The notes beneath the pieces were generated by a model. That model searched no databases. It had not been told where the DNA came from and saw only the letters and a program-made list of their open reading frames with translations. From contig NZ_WMCD01000006.1 in NCBI RefSeq assembly GCF_010994275.1, positions 124,001-188,000 of the forward strand: a DNA stretch of 64,000 bases, given 5' to 3'. The stretch comes from Cyclobacterium jeungdonense. Lineage in GTDB: Bacteria > Bacteroidota > Bacteroidia > Cytophagales > Cyclobacteriaceae. Positions 1 through 7,648 of this stretch are shown here, piece after piece. How positions within the stretch are numbered: position 1 is the first letter of the stretch; each line of letters starts with the position of its first letter. Both the position numbers and the translations under genes were made by a program.

Positions 1-162
1 GCAACGAATGTGTACAAAAGTGGCTTCCCTGCTATCAGCTTAATGAAAATTACCGGGCACCGGACCGAAACGGCCTTTTTGAAGTACATCAAAGTAACTC
101 CTGAAGATGTAGCTAGCAAATTGATGGAACACTGGAACGAAAATACCTTAAAAGTCGGATAA
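1..162 (+). CDS. Tyrosine recombinase (phage-type integrase), C-terminal fragment
   Basis: Only the last 53 codons lie in the window; the gene starts upstream of base 1. The fragment reads through ITGHRTETAFLKYIK, the conserved end of tyrosine recombinases: the catalytic His of the GH pair is residue 20 of the fragment and the nucleophilic Tyr is residue 29 (FLKYIK). The catalytic arginine box would be just outside the left edge. Integrases with this ending (KVTPEDVA..L..HW) are typical of Bacteroidota integrative elements. It would catalyse insertion and excision of the element that continues to the right. The stop codon is followed after one base by the next ATG, so the two genes are probably co-transcribed. 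The family call is firm; whether the full gene is intact cannot be seen. Confidence 0.9.
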   Translation, partial: ATNVYKSGFPAISLMKITGHRTETAFLKYIKVTPEDVASKLMEHWNENTLKVG

Positions 163-163
163 T

Positions 164-988
164 ATGGAAAGGTACACTTTTGATGATTGGGTAAACGGAA
201 CAAACGAGCCAAGCGACCCTTTTTGGTTTGCGGAAATTACAAATGGTATTATGCATTTCAATAAATCAAGAAATGAAATTGTCGAGGCACGAAGAAAAAC
301 TTTTTATTTTTTAGTTCAGTTAAATTTCGATTGGCATTGGCCGCTAATTGAGAAATCGTTTCCGAAGGAAATAGATGTTGAAGAAAGGATATTTCTGGCA
401 AATCAAGAACTATCAAGGCAACTTGAAATAGTAGAGGGTTTCGGATTAGAGAAGATTATACGGGGACCAACCGATAATGAAATTGATTTTATTGATGGAG
501 AAATTTACAGGATGGTAGAAAACGCAATTCAGTATAATAAAAATGATACTAAAGAAGAGATTATTTTTAATGGGCAGAATTGTGTTTTCGGTCAAGAAGT
601 AATTACAGCAGATAGCGATATTTTAAAAGCCCATGTTGCTTATAAAATTTCAAAAAGTTTGAAAGAGTGGATTCATGAGCATTCCCTTCCCGAAGATATC
701 CAGCACAAATTAGACATAGTGGGACATAAAATCGCCCTACTTTATGAATTAGGAATCATCGACTTAATTGACGCTCGATTCAAGGAAGACGGTGCAGAAA
801 CAGATACTAATAAAGCAAAACTAATTGGGACAATTTTGGATTGTCCCAATCCAAAAATGGTTGAAACTATTCGAAAAACCCTAAGTTATTTAGGATTACG
901 AAGTAATAAAAACCCGATAAATAGCAGATCAAAAAAAACAGTAGAGGCAATCCTTAAAGATCTTGGATTGACAGCCAAAAAACTATAA
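164..988 (+). CDS. Hypothetical protein of integrative element
   Basis: A 274-residue soluble protein with no signal peptide or membrane segment, which I do not recognise. The N-terminal third is rich in aromatic residues (FDDWVNG, FWFAEI, LNFDWHW). The last 60 residues (around NPKMVETIRKTLSYLGL) look like a small helical, possibly DNA-binding, domain. The arrangement of an N-terminal helical region and a C-terminal domain after a tyrosine integrase recalls RteC-type regulators of Bacteroides elements, but similarity is too weak to assert this. It starts one base after the integrase stop and precedes the excisionase-like gene, so a role in control or recombination of the element is plausible from position only. 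Confidence 0.6.
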   Translation: MERYTFDDWVNGTNEPSDPFWFAEITNGIMHFNKSRNEIVEARRKTFYFLVQLNFDWHWPLIEKSFPKEIDVEERIFLANQELSRQLEIVEGFGLEKIIRGPTDNEIDFIDGEIYRMVENAIQYNKNDTKEEIIFNGQNCVFGQEVITADSDILKAHVAYKISKSLKEWIHEHSLPEDIQHKLDIVGHKIALLYELGIIDLIDARFKEDGAETDTNKAKLIGTILDCPNPKMVETIRKTLSYLGLRSNKNPINSRSKKTVEAILKDLGLTAKKL

Positions 989-1015
989 TATTTATCATTT
1001 TTAATTTTTTGCGTA

Positions 1016-1036
1016 TTCCCCGATTTTTCCCCGATT
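1016..1036. repeat. Short direct repeat TTCCCCGATT x2
   Basis: Two copies of the 10-base unit TTCCCCGATT at 1016-1025 and 1027-1036, spaced by one base so that they fall 11 bases apart, about one helical turn. They lie between the unknown gene and the excisionase-like gene. Such spacing is typical of protein-binding sites (arm-type integrase or excisionase sites, or iterons); the function is inferred. Confidence 0.5.
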
Positions 1037-1078
1037 GGACGGTTTGTTCCTTTGAATCGTACTTAACATTCAAAGAAA

Positions 1079-1366
1079 ATGGAAAAGCCAATTATTGTTT
1101 TCCCTATAACAATTGACAAATTCAGGGGGATAATCAGATCAGAGGTGATGGCAGCTATTGAAAGCCTCTCTGATAAAGAAAAGGTAAAAAGCGAAACCTT
1201 ATTAACCCGCAAAGAAACCGCTGACAAGTTGAAAATATCGCTTGTTACCCTAAATGAATGGACGAAGCGGGGAATCATTCAATCCTACCTAATCGGGGGC
1301 CGCGTCTTGTATAAGGAAAGCGAAATAGATGCCTCCCTTCACAAAACCCAAACCGTTAAGTTTTAA
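1079..1366 (+). CDS. Excisionase-family helix-turn-helix protein
   Basis: A 95-residue protein. The N-terminal 45 residues are variable; the C-terminal half (LLTRKETADKLKISLVTL, then NEWTKRGIIQSYLIGGRVLYKESEI) is a classic HTH_17/MerR-type excisionase fold: 'TRKETADKLKIS' is the first helix pair, 'TLNEWTKRG' the recognition helix, and 'RVLYKESEI' the wing. Proteins of this family in Bacteroidota elements act as recombination directionality factors or regulators of the integrase. It is followed closely by the VirE_N gene (ATG five bases after its stop). The ATG at 1079 fits well, just after a gene-free stretch holding two short direct repeats. Confidence 0.85.
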   Translation: MEKPIIVFPITIDKFRGIIRSEVMAAIESLSDKEKVKSETLLTRKETADKLKISLVTLNEWTKRGIIQSYLIGGRVLYKESEIDASLHKTQTVKF

Positions 1367-1370
1367 TCCG

Positions 1371-2381
1371 ATGGCAGCAAAAAAAGAATGGGCACCAATC
1401 GGATTAGATCCCATTGATGCCGACACCGCTTATAGTATCCAATCAAAAGCAGTAATCAAATATACCCATTTTGTAAAAGAGATCCTATCAAAAACACACT
1501 ACGGCCTGAATATCTATGCCCATGTGTTGTGCCAATACTACCCGGGAGAAACAGTCCTTTCCCTTTCGGGAAGGGACTGCAAACACGCAAAGAACCCTTT
1601 CAATGCGGACGAGCCTACATTGGTTGTAAAAATTGTTGACGGCTGCGCCACCCACTCCGATTCAGAAGAAGCCATTGCACAAGGCAATGTCTTTGATTTT
1701 GCAGCACTACATTTCAGCCTGGAAGGGCAAGCCCTTCTCGACAAGCTGAATGAAGAACTGCATTTGCGCATCGGGAAGCAACAAGGTTTTTACGGTCAGT
1801 CAGAATCGCAACCTGCAGTTGCTCTTCCTGGAATAGTTAAACCGGCTGCGCCAGTTTTCAGCTATTTTAATAAGCCTGTCACCAATGTAATACCAAGTCG
1901 GCAAGCCTCTTTGGTTGAGGTGTACCACCATATCAAAGGCAATCAATTTGCTTCGTGTACAAGTACACTTCGCAACATTCCCGACCCGCAGGGAGCCAGA
2001 AAGTACAAGGCTCAAAATTTCGATTATGTGACCTTTTCAGGCACATTCTCACAGAGAAATGATGCAAACCTTCAAAGACATTCAGGTTTGCTCACAATCG
2101 ATTTTGACCATATTAAGGACATTCCAACACTCAAGGCAGCACTACTCAACGACCATTACTTTGAAACGGAGCTACTGTTTGTATCTCCTTCAGGTGACGG
2201 CCTCAAATGGGTAATTCCAATCGACTTGACACAGGCAAAACACCAGGACTATTTCAGGGCAGTGGCAAACTACGTTTCCCACACCTATCAACTCGAAATA
2301 GACCAATCTGGGAAAGATATCTCAAGAGCATGTTTCCTTCCGCATGATTCCGAATTATTCATCAATCCTAAATACTTGTAG
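1371..2381 (+). CDS. VirE_N (BT4734-like) primase-type protein
   Basis: 336 residues from the ATG at 1371. An in-frame ATG at 1329 would overlap the excisionase gene and adds only low-complexity residues, so 1371 is preferred. The C-terminal 170 residues match the BT4734-like N-terminal (VirE_N) family: LTIDFDHI with acidic metal-binding residues, SPSGDGLKWVIPI, and DISRACFLPHD at the end. This family has an archaeo-eukaryotic-primase-like fold and is usually fused or adjacent to a DUF3987 ATPase, as here, where the next ORF starts three bases downstream. The pair likely initiates replication of the mobile element. The primase-like role follows from family knowledge; activity is not shown. 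Confidence 0.8.
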   Translation: MAAKKEWAPIGLDPIDADTAYSIQSKAVIKYTHFVKEILSKTHYGLNIYAHVLCQYYPGETVLSLSGRDCKHAKNPFNADEPTLVVKIVDGCATHSDSEEAIAQGNVFDFAALHFSLEGQALLDKLNEELHLRIGKQQGFYGQSESQPAVALPGIVKPAAPVFSYFNKPVTNVIPSRQASLVEVYHHIKGNQFASCTSTLRNIPDPQGARKYKAQNFDYVTFSGTFSQRNDANLQRHSGLLTIDFDHIKDIPTLKAALLNDHYFETELLFVSPSGDGLKWVIPIDLTQAKHQDYFRAVANYVSHTYQLEIDQSGKDISRACFLPHDSELFINPKYL

Positions 2382-2384
2382 GAC

Positions 2385-4199
2385 ATGGAAAGAAAAACAT
2401 TCAATCCGCAGGATTGGCTTAATCAGCCAACCCCGCGACCGAAAGTTACAGAGCAACAAACTTTCAATACAGATTTTCAAATAGACGAAGTAGGACGGAT
2501 TATTCAGAGTATTGAAGCCAACAAAACAGATATTACCTCCACGTATAGCGATTGGGTAAATATCGGCTTCGCCTTCTCGGACGAGTTTGGAGAAAATGGC
2601 CGCACACTATTTCATCGGGTTAGCCAGTTCTATCCCAACTATTCCACACCAGAGTGCGACAAGCAGTTTGACAATTGTTTGAAGTCCAAAGGTCATGGTG
2701 TTTCACTAAAGACTTTTTTCTATTTTGCGAAAAACGCAGGAATTGAAATTGCTCCTCTACGGACAGAAAAACAGGACCGGCGAACTTTCAAAAGTGAAAA
2801 GCTGAATGGTAGTCAATCGGAATACCACCAGCCCGAAAAACAGGAGCCGGAAAAAATTCCAACCTTTCCAGATTCCTTGTTTCCTGAACTTCCTGAATTT
2901 CTGCAAAAGGTGGTGGCAGTTGCCACATCCAATGAGGAAAGGGATATTCTACTTCTCGGTTCCCTCGGAGCTATCAGCGCATGTTTGTCCAAAGTATCGG
3001 GCATTTATGACGGCAAACGGGTATTCCCCAATCTATTCCTATTCATTACTGCCCAGGCATCCGCAGGGAAAGGTCGTTTGGTGCATTGCCGTCAGCTAGT
3101 CAACACGATTCATAAAGAATTGAGGGAACAGGCCAAACTACACAAGCAACGCTATGAATTGGAAATAGCAGAATACAACTCGAAAAAAGGCAAGGATGAA
3201 GGTATAGAGAAACCAGCCAAACCGCCTGAAAAGATGCTGTTCATTCCTGCAAACAACAGTTCGACAGGTGCTTACCAACTTTTAGGGGATAGTGATGGTA
3301 GAGGGTTGATTTTCGAGACTGAAGGAGATACCTTAGCACATGCCTTCAAGAGCGACTACGGAAATTACAGTGATGGCTTTAGAAAAGCCTTTCACCATGA
3401 AACCATTTCCTACTATCGCAGAACCGATCGTGAGTTTGTGGACATAGAAAGCCCTTGCCTTTCTACCGTCCTTTCAGGAACCCCAATGCAAGTTTCGGCA
3501 TTGATACCCAATGTTGAAAACGGTCTATTCAGCCGTTTCATCTTCTATTTCATGAACGTTCGCCCAGTATGGAAAAATGTCTTTGCAAGCCAAATGGATA
3601 ACGGACTGGACGATTACTTTGAAGCTCTGGGCAATGAGTTCTATGAACTGTATAAAGTCATCATGCAGGATGAACCCCGGCAGTTTTGCCTTACAGCAGA
3701 CCAGCAGGAACAGTTCAATCAGTTCTTCGGGCAGATACAGGAAAAGTACATGAGCCTTCAGGGATTGGAATACCTGGCTACTATCAGAAGATTAGGATTG
3801 ATAGCCTACCGAATCTCCATGATTTTTTCCGCTTTGCGTATCATGGAAACAGGTGATACTTCCAAGAAACTGATTTGTGAGGAAAGAGATTTTCGAGCTT
3901 CACTTTCAATTGTCAAAGTGTTAGTGAAGCATTCCAGCAAAGTGTTTGGAGAACTTCCACAGGAAGAAACAAAGCCAACTCGGTTGAATAGGAAAGAGAA
4001 GTTCCTGTGTGCCTTGCCACGCACCTTTAACAGACAGGAGTATCTCGAAGCAGCAGAAGCTCAGGGAATTCCGGCAAAGACAGCCGAAGGCTACATCTCC
4101 AAATTTGTAAAATCAAGACTTATTCACCGAGAAGCACATGACCAATACATAAATACCTCACTTGAGGAAATTCAGGATTCTTTGGAAGTTAAGGACTAA
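2385..4199 (+). CDS. PriCT_2 / DUF3987 replication protein
   Basis: A 604-residue protein. Residues about 25-125 look like a primase C-terminal 2 domain (repeated pattern with WVNIGFAFSDEFGENGRTLFH, then FDNCLKS and LKTFFYFAKNAG). Residues about 165-520 match DUF3987, an ATPase-like domain of mobile elements; the segment TAQASAGKGRLV at about residues 221-232 sits where a P-loop would be expected but is a degenerate form. The C-terminal 80 residues (FNRQEYLEAAEAQGIPAKTAEGYISKFVKS) form a winged-helix-like module. With the VirE_N gene three bases upstream it makes a primase/helicase module for autonomous replication of the element. It is the last gene of the leftmost transcription unit. Confidence 0.82.
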   Translation: MERKTFNPQDWLNQPTPRPKVTEQQTFNTDFQIDEVGRIIQSIEANKTDITSTYSDWVNIGFAFSDEFGENGRTLFHRVSQFYPNYSTPECDKQFDNCLKSKGHGVSLKTFFYFAKNAGIEIAPLRTEKQDRRTFKSEKLNGSQSEYHQPEKQEPEKIPTFPDSLFPELPEFLQKVVAVATSNEERDILLLGSLGAISACLSKVSGIYDGKRVFPNLFLFITAQASAGKGRLVHCRQLVNTIHKELREQAKLHKQRYELEIAEYNSKKGKDEGIEKPAKPPEKMLFIPANNSSTGAYQLLGDSDGRGLIFETEGDTLAHAFKSDYGNYSDGFRKAFHHETISYYRRTDREFVDIESPCLSTVLSGTPMQVSALIPNVENGLFSRFIFYFMNVRPVWKNVFASQMDNGLDDYFEALGNEFYELYKVIMQDEPRQFCLTADQQEQFNQFFGQIQEKYMSLQGLEYLATIRRLGLIAYRISMIFSALRIMETGDTSKKLICEERDFRASLSIVKVLVKHSSKVFGELPQEETKPTRLNRKEKFLCALPRTFNRQEYLEAAEAQGIPAKTAEGYISKFVKSRLIHREAHDQYINTSLEEIQDSLEVKD

Positions 4200-4310
4200 T
4201 TGTCCGTAGCTTCCTCGATTTCCTTAAAACCCTTAACCCTACAAAATATATATTATTTCAATTTGAAAAACTCTACAAAAGAAAATAATCAGATTTGGTA
4301 ATTTTTTTCT

Positions 4311-4318
4311 TACCTTTG
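4311..4318 (+). promoter_or_regulatory. Promoter -7 box of the restriction-modification operon
   Basis: TACCTTTG at 4311-4318 fits the Bacteroidota -7 consensus TAnnTTTG, 27 bases before the ATG at 4346. The gap from the previous gene is 146 bases and AT-rich. A TTTG at 4274-4277 region could act as an upstream element, but its spacing is short, so only the -7 box is claimed. Confidence 0.55.
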
Positions 4319-4345
4319 TTTATCGTTAGAAAATTTATAGTCTAA

Positions 4346-4912
4346 ATGAGAGTAAAACTCGGTGATATTTCTCAATTGCATTTTGGTTTATATGCTAAAC
4401 CGGTAGATGAGGGGAATGCTGTCTATTTACAGGGAAAGCACTTTGATAAATGGGGAAATCGGACAGAACAGATAGATACTTTCATTCAGATTGACCAAAA
4501 GAACGAATCTCACTTACTTGAAGAAGGTGACATCCTTTTGGCAGGTAAAGGAATGAGAAACTTTGCCTGGACCTATGACAAGGCTTTCGGCCCGGCCATT
4601 GCCTCTTCTATTTTCTTTGTAATCAAAGTAGATCCTTCAAGGGTAATTCCGGAGTACCTTACCACATTATTTAATATGTCTCAAACGCAGACCTATTTCC
4701 AGATTCTGGGAACTGGCAGCTCCATTCCTTCCATTCGAAAATCCGAATTGGAAGCATTTGTGGTTACACTTCCCTCGTTGGAATTGCAGCAAAAGGCTAT
4801 TACTGTAAAGGAGCTACACTATAAAGAGATGGAACTATCCAGGAAGATCATTTTTGAAAAGCAACAAGTATATCAGGCAGTAATTAAGAATATAATCAAT
4901 CAAAAAGCATGA
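4346..4912 (+). CDS. Half-size type I restriction specificity subunit (HsdS-like)
   Basis: 188 residues, about half of a normal HsdS. It has one target-recognition domain (starting VKLGDISQLHFGLYAKP, with LLEEGDILLAGKG and IASSIFFVIKVDPS, features of HsdS TRDs) and one conserved helical region (SIPSIRKSELEAFVVTLPSLELQQKAI, then a helix rich in charged residues). A normal HsdS has two of each. Its stop overlaps the hsdM start by four bases (ATGA), so it is translationally coupled. A full HsdS is encoded after hsdM. It could dimerise as an alternative specificity subunit, modulate the full HsdS, or be a truncated leftover; the intact start, spacing and coupling argue against decay. Confidence 0.85.
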   Translation: MRVKLGDISQLHFGLYAKPVDEGNAVYLQGKHFDKWGNRTEQIDTFIQIDQKNESHLLEEGDILLAGKGMRNFAWTYDKAFGPAIASSIFFVIKVDPSRVIPEYLTTLFNMSQTQTYFQILGTGSSIPSIRKSELEAFVVTLPSLELQQKAITVKELHYKEMELSRKIIFEKQQVYQAVIKNIINQKA

Positions 4913-6438
4913 GTAAAAAACCGATTACACAAAGTGAGATCAACAATATTGTATGGAAAGCCTGCGACACTTTCCGGGGTGTAATTGATCCTTCACAATA
5001 TAAGGACTACATTCTGACCATGCTTTTCGTAAAGTATGTTTCGGACGTATGGAAGGACAAAAAGAACTTCTATTCAGAAAAGTACACCGGTGATGAAATA
5101 CGTGTGCAGAGAGCATTGAGGAACGAACGTTTTCAATTGCCTGATACCTGTACCTTCGACTACCTGTTTGAAAACCGAAATGCTGCTAATGTAGGCGAGT
5201 TAATCAATACGGCTTTGGAAAGCATGGAAGATGCCAACCGCAGCAAGCTAGAGCGTGTATTTCGAAATATTGATTTCAACTCAGAAGCCAACCTCGGGCA
5301 AACCAAAGACCGTAACAGAAGACTCAAAAACCTGTTAGTTGATTTCTCTGCTCTGGACTTGCAGCCATCGCACTTAGAGGACAATGACGTGATTGGGGAC
5401 GCTTATGAGTACTTGATAGAAAAATTTGCCAGTGATGCAGGTAAGAAAGCGGGAGAATTTTACACCCCCTCTCAGGTATCTAAGCTTTTAGCAAAACTGG
5501 TCAATCCGCAACCTGGTGACCGGATCATAGACCCTACATGTGGATCAGGATCACTTTTGATTAAAACAGCTAAAGAAGTAGGGAGTAAGAATTTCTCGCT
5601 TTACGGACAGGAAATCAACGGCAGCACCTGGGCTTTGGCTCGCATGAACATGTTTCTGCATGAAGTGGATAATGCACAAATCGAATGGGGTGATACGCTC
5701 AATAACCCCAGATTACTCGAAGAAGATAGTTTATTGAAAGGGAATGTGGTGGTGGCCAATCCTCCATTTTCACTTGATAAATGGGGAGCGGATGATGCCA
5801 TGGCAGATCAGTTTAATCGATTCCACCGAGGGGTACCCCCCAAGAGTAAAGGAGATTATGCATTTATTACCCACATGATCGAATCCACCTACCAGGACAC
5901 AGGCCGTGTAGGTGTCATTCTGCCGCATGGAGTACTCTTTAGGGGCAGCAGCGAAGGAAAAATCAGGCAACAGCTGATCGAGGAAAACCTACTGGAAGCC
6001 GTTATTGGTTTACCGGCTAATCTCTTCTTTGGTACCGGTATTCCTGCCACCATACTGATATTCAACCGTGCAAAGGGAGACAATAATGACATTCTCTTTA
6101 TAGATGCCAGTCAAGGGTATGAATCCGGAACCAACCAAAACCGCTTACGGGACAAAGACATCGACAAGATTGTCAATACTTACGAGGCATTTCAGGAGGG
6201 ACGATCATTAAACACCGAAGAAGGCGCAGTATTAGAAGAAAAATACGCATATCGTGCTACTATTCAGGAAGTAGCAGAAAACGAATGCAACCTTAATATC
6301 CCTCGGTATGTGGACACATTTGAGGAAGAAGTGGAGGTGGATATTCCTACTACCCAAAGCAATATTACCGCATTGAAAAAGGAGTTGGCTGTGATTGAAG
6401 GGCAAATGGATCAATATTTAAAAAAGATAGGATTTTGA
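4909..6438 (+). CDS. hsdM: Type I restriction-modification methyltransferase subunit
   Basis: 509 residues, usual length for HsdM. The N-terminal domain (about 1-150, starting with ITQSEINNIVWKACDTFRG) is the HsdM_N helical domain. AGEFYTPSQV at 181-190 and DPTCGSGSLL at 208-217 (motif I, SAM binding) are followed by NPPF at 284-287 (motif IV, catalytic for N6-adenine methylation). With HsdS it methylates adenine in the asymmetric target, protecting host DNA, and is required for HsdR cleavage. It overlaps the half HsdS upstream and the full HsdS downstream by four bases each, giving a tightly coupled S-M-S order. Confidence 0.96.
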   Translation: MSKKPITQSEINNIVWKACDTFRGVIDPSQYKDYILTMLFVKYVSDVWKDKKNFYSEKYTGDEIRVQRALRNERFQLPDTCTFDYLFENRNAANVGELINTALESMEDANRSKLERVFRNIDFNSEANLGQTKDRNRRLKNLLVDFSALDLQPSHLEDNDVIGDAYEYLIEKFASDAGKKAGEFYTPSQVSKLLAKLVNPQPGDRIIDPTCGSGSLLIKTAKEVGSKNFSLYGQEINGSTWALARMNMFLHEVDNAQIEWGDTLNNPRLLEEDSLLKGNVVVANPPFSLDKWGADDAMADQFNRFHRGVPPKSKGDYAFITHMIESTYQDTGRVGVILPHGVLFRGSSEGKIRQQLIEENLLEAVIGLPANLFFGTGIPATILIFNRAKGDNNDILFIDASQGYESGTNQNRLRDKDIDKIVNTYEAFQEGRSLNTEEGAVLEEKYAYRATIQEVAENECNLNIPRYVDTFEEEVEVDIPTTQSNITALKKELAVIEGQMDQYLKKIGF

Positions 6439-7622
6439 TACAGCAACCTACCATAACAAAGAATGGTTTCAAACACACCAAGGCTGGTTTGATTCCAGAA
6501 GATTGGGATGTTACTACCTTGGGCGATGCTGTAAAATTTTTGGATGGGAAAAGAAAGCCATTAAAAGAGGTTGAGCGTGCCAAAATGCATGGGAATTACC
6601 CATACTATGGTGCATCCGGAATAATTGATTATGTCAATGACTACATCTTTGATGATGAACTCATCCTACTTGGGGAAGATGGGGCGAATATCGTTAATAG
6701 AAGCACTCCATTAGCTTTTAGAGTTTCAGGAAAGATCTGGGTAAATAATCACGCTCATGTTTTAAAGCCACGAGAATCCTTCGAACTAGGGTACTTGGTC
6801 GAATACTTGGAGAGTATAAAATACGATAAATATAACACAGGAACAGCTCAACCAAAGCTGAACAAGGACATTTGTACTCGAATACCTATTCCAAAACCAC
6901 CACTCCCTGAGCAACAAAAAATAGCCGAATTCCTCAGCTGTTGGGGTCAAGCCATCTCCACCACCCAAAAGCTAATTGATGAACTCAAGCTCCGCAATAA
7001 AGGACTTGCTCAACAATTGCTGACCGGGAAGAGGCGGTTGAAAGGGTATGAGGGTAAGTGGGAAGAGCAACACCTTGAACATTACTTTAAAGAGAGAAAA
7101 GAAACCAATCACTCCGAGTTGCCATTACTTTCTGTTGGTGAGATTGGAGTTTATCCCCAAACTGACTCCAACAAAAAGGATACTTCCAACGAGGATAAAT
7201 CAAAATATAAAAGAATATGTCCCGGTGATATAGGCTACAATACAATGAGAATGTGGCAAGGACGCAGCGCTCTGTCTTCATTAGAAGGAATTGTAAGCCC
7301 TGCGTACACAATTGTAACACCCAAGAAAAATGCTGACGCTCAATTTTTTGCCTATCTTTTTAAACTAGATGAAGTCATTCATAAGTTTTTCAGAAAATCA
7401 CAGGGACTGGTTAGCGACACATTAAACTGCAAGTTCAAAGATTTTAAGATTGTAAGAGTCCTTACCCCGCCATCAATTGGAGAGCAAAAAGCAATTGTAT
7501 CTGTACTAAATGAGGCGGATAAAGAAGTCAGACGGTATCAACAACAATTAGACACCCTGAAAGAGCAAAAAAAAGGCTTAATACAAAAGCTATTGACGGG
7601 GGAGATAAGAGTGAGCGTATAA
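6435..7622 (+). CDS. hsdS: Type I restriction specificity subunit, full length
   Basis: 395 residues with two target-recognition domains. TRD1 begins at PEDWDVTTLGDAVKFLDG (about 20-37), followed by a conserved spacer LPEQQKIAEFLSCWGQAI and QQLLTGKRRL at about 195. TRD2 covers about 205-345, and the second spacer is IGEQKAIVSVLNEADKE with QKLLTGEIRV at the C-terminus. The two 'QLLTG/KLLTG' ends mark the internal repeat typical of HsdS. The first usable start is TTG at 6435, overlapping the hsdM stop as TTGA; the next in-frame ATG would remove the start of TRD1, so TTG is preferred. It sets the DNA target of both methylation and cleavage. Confidence 0.94.
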   Translation: MIQQPTITKNGFKHTKAGLIPEDWDVTTLGDAVKFLDGKRKPLKEVERAKMHGNYPYYGASGIIDYVNDYIFDDELILLGEDGANIVNRSTPLAFRVSGKIWVNNHAHVLKPRESFELGYLVEYLESIKYDKYNTGTAQPKLNKDICTRIPIPKPPLPEQQKIAEFLSCWGQAISTTQKLIDELKLRNKGLAQQLLTGKRRLKGYEGKWEEQHLEHYFKERKETNHSELPLLSVGEIGVYPQTDSNKKDTSNEDKSKYKRICPGDIGYNTMRMWQGRSALSSLEGIVSPAYTIVTPKKNADAQFFAYLFKLDEVIHKFFRKSQGLVSDTLNCKFKDFKIVRVLTPPSIGEQKAIVSVLNEADKEVRRYQQQLDTLKEQKKGLIQKLLTGEIRVSV

Positions 7623-7648
7623 TAAATTGACAAAACTGATAGGTTAAC

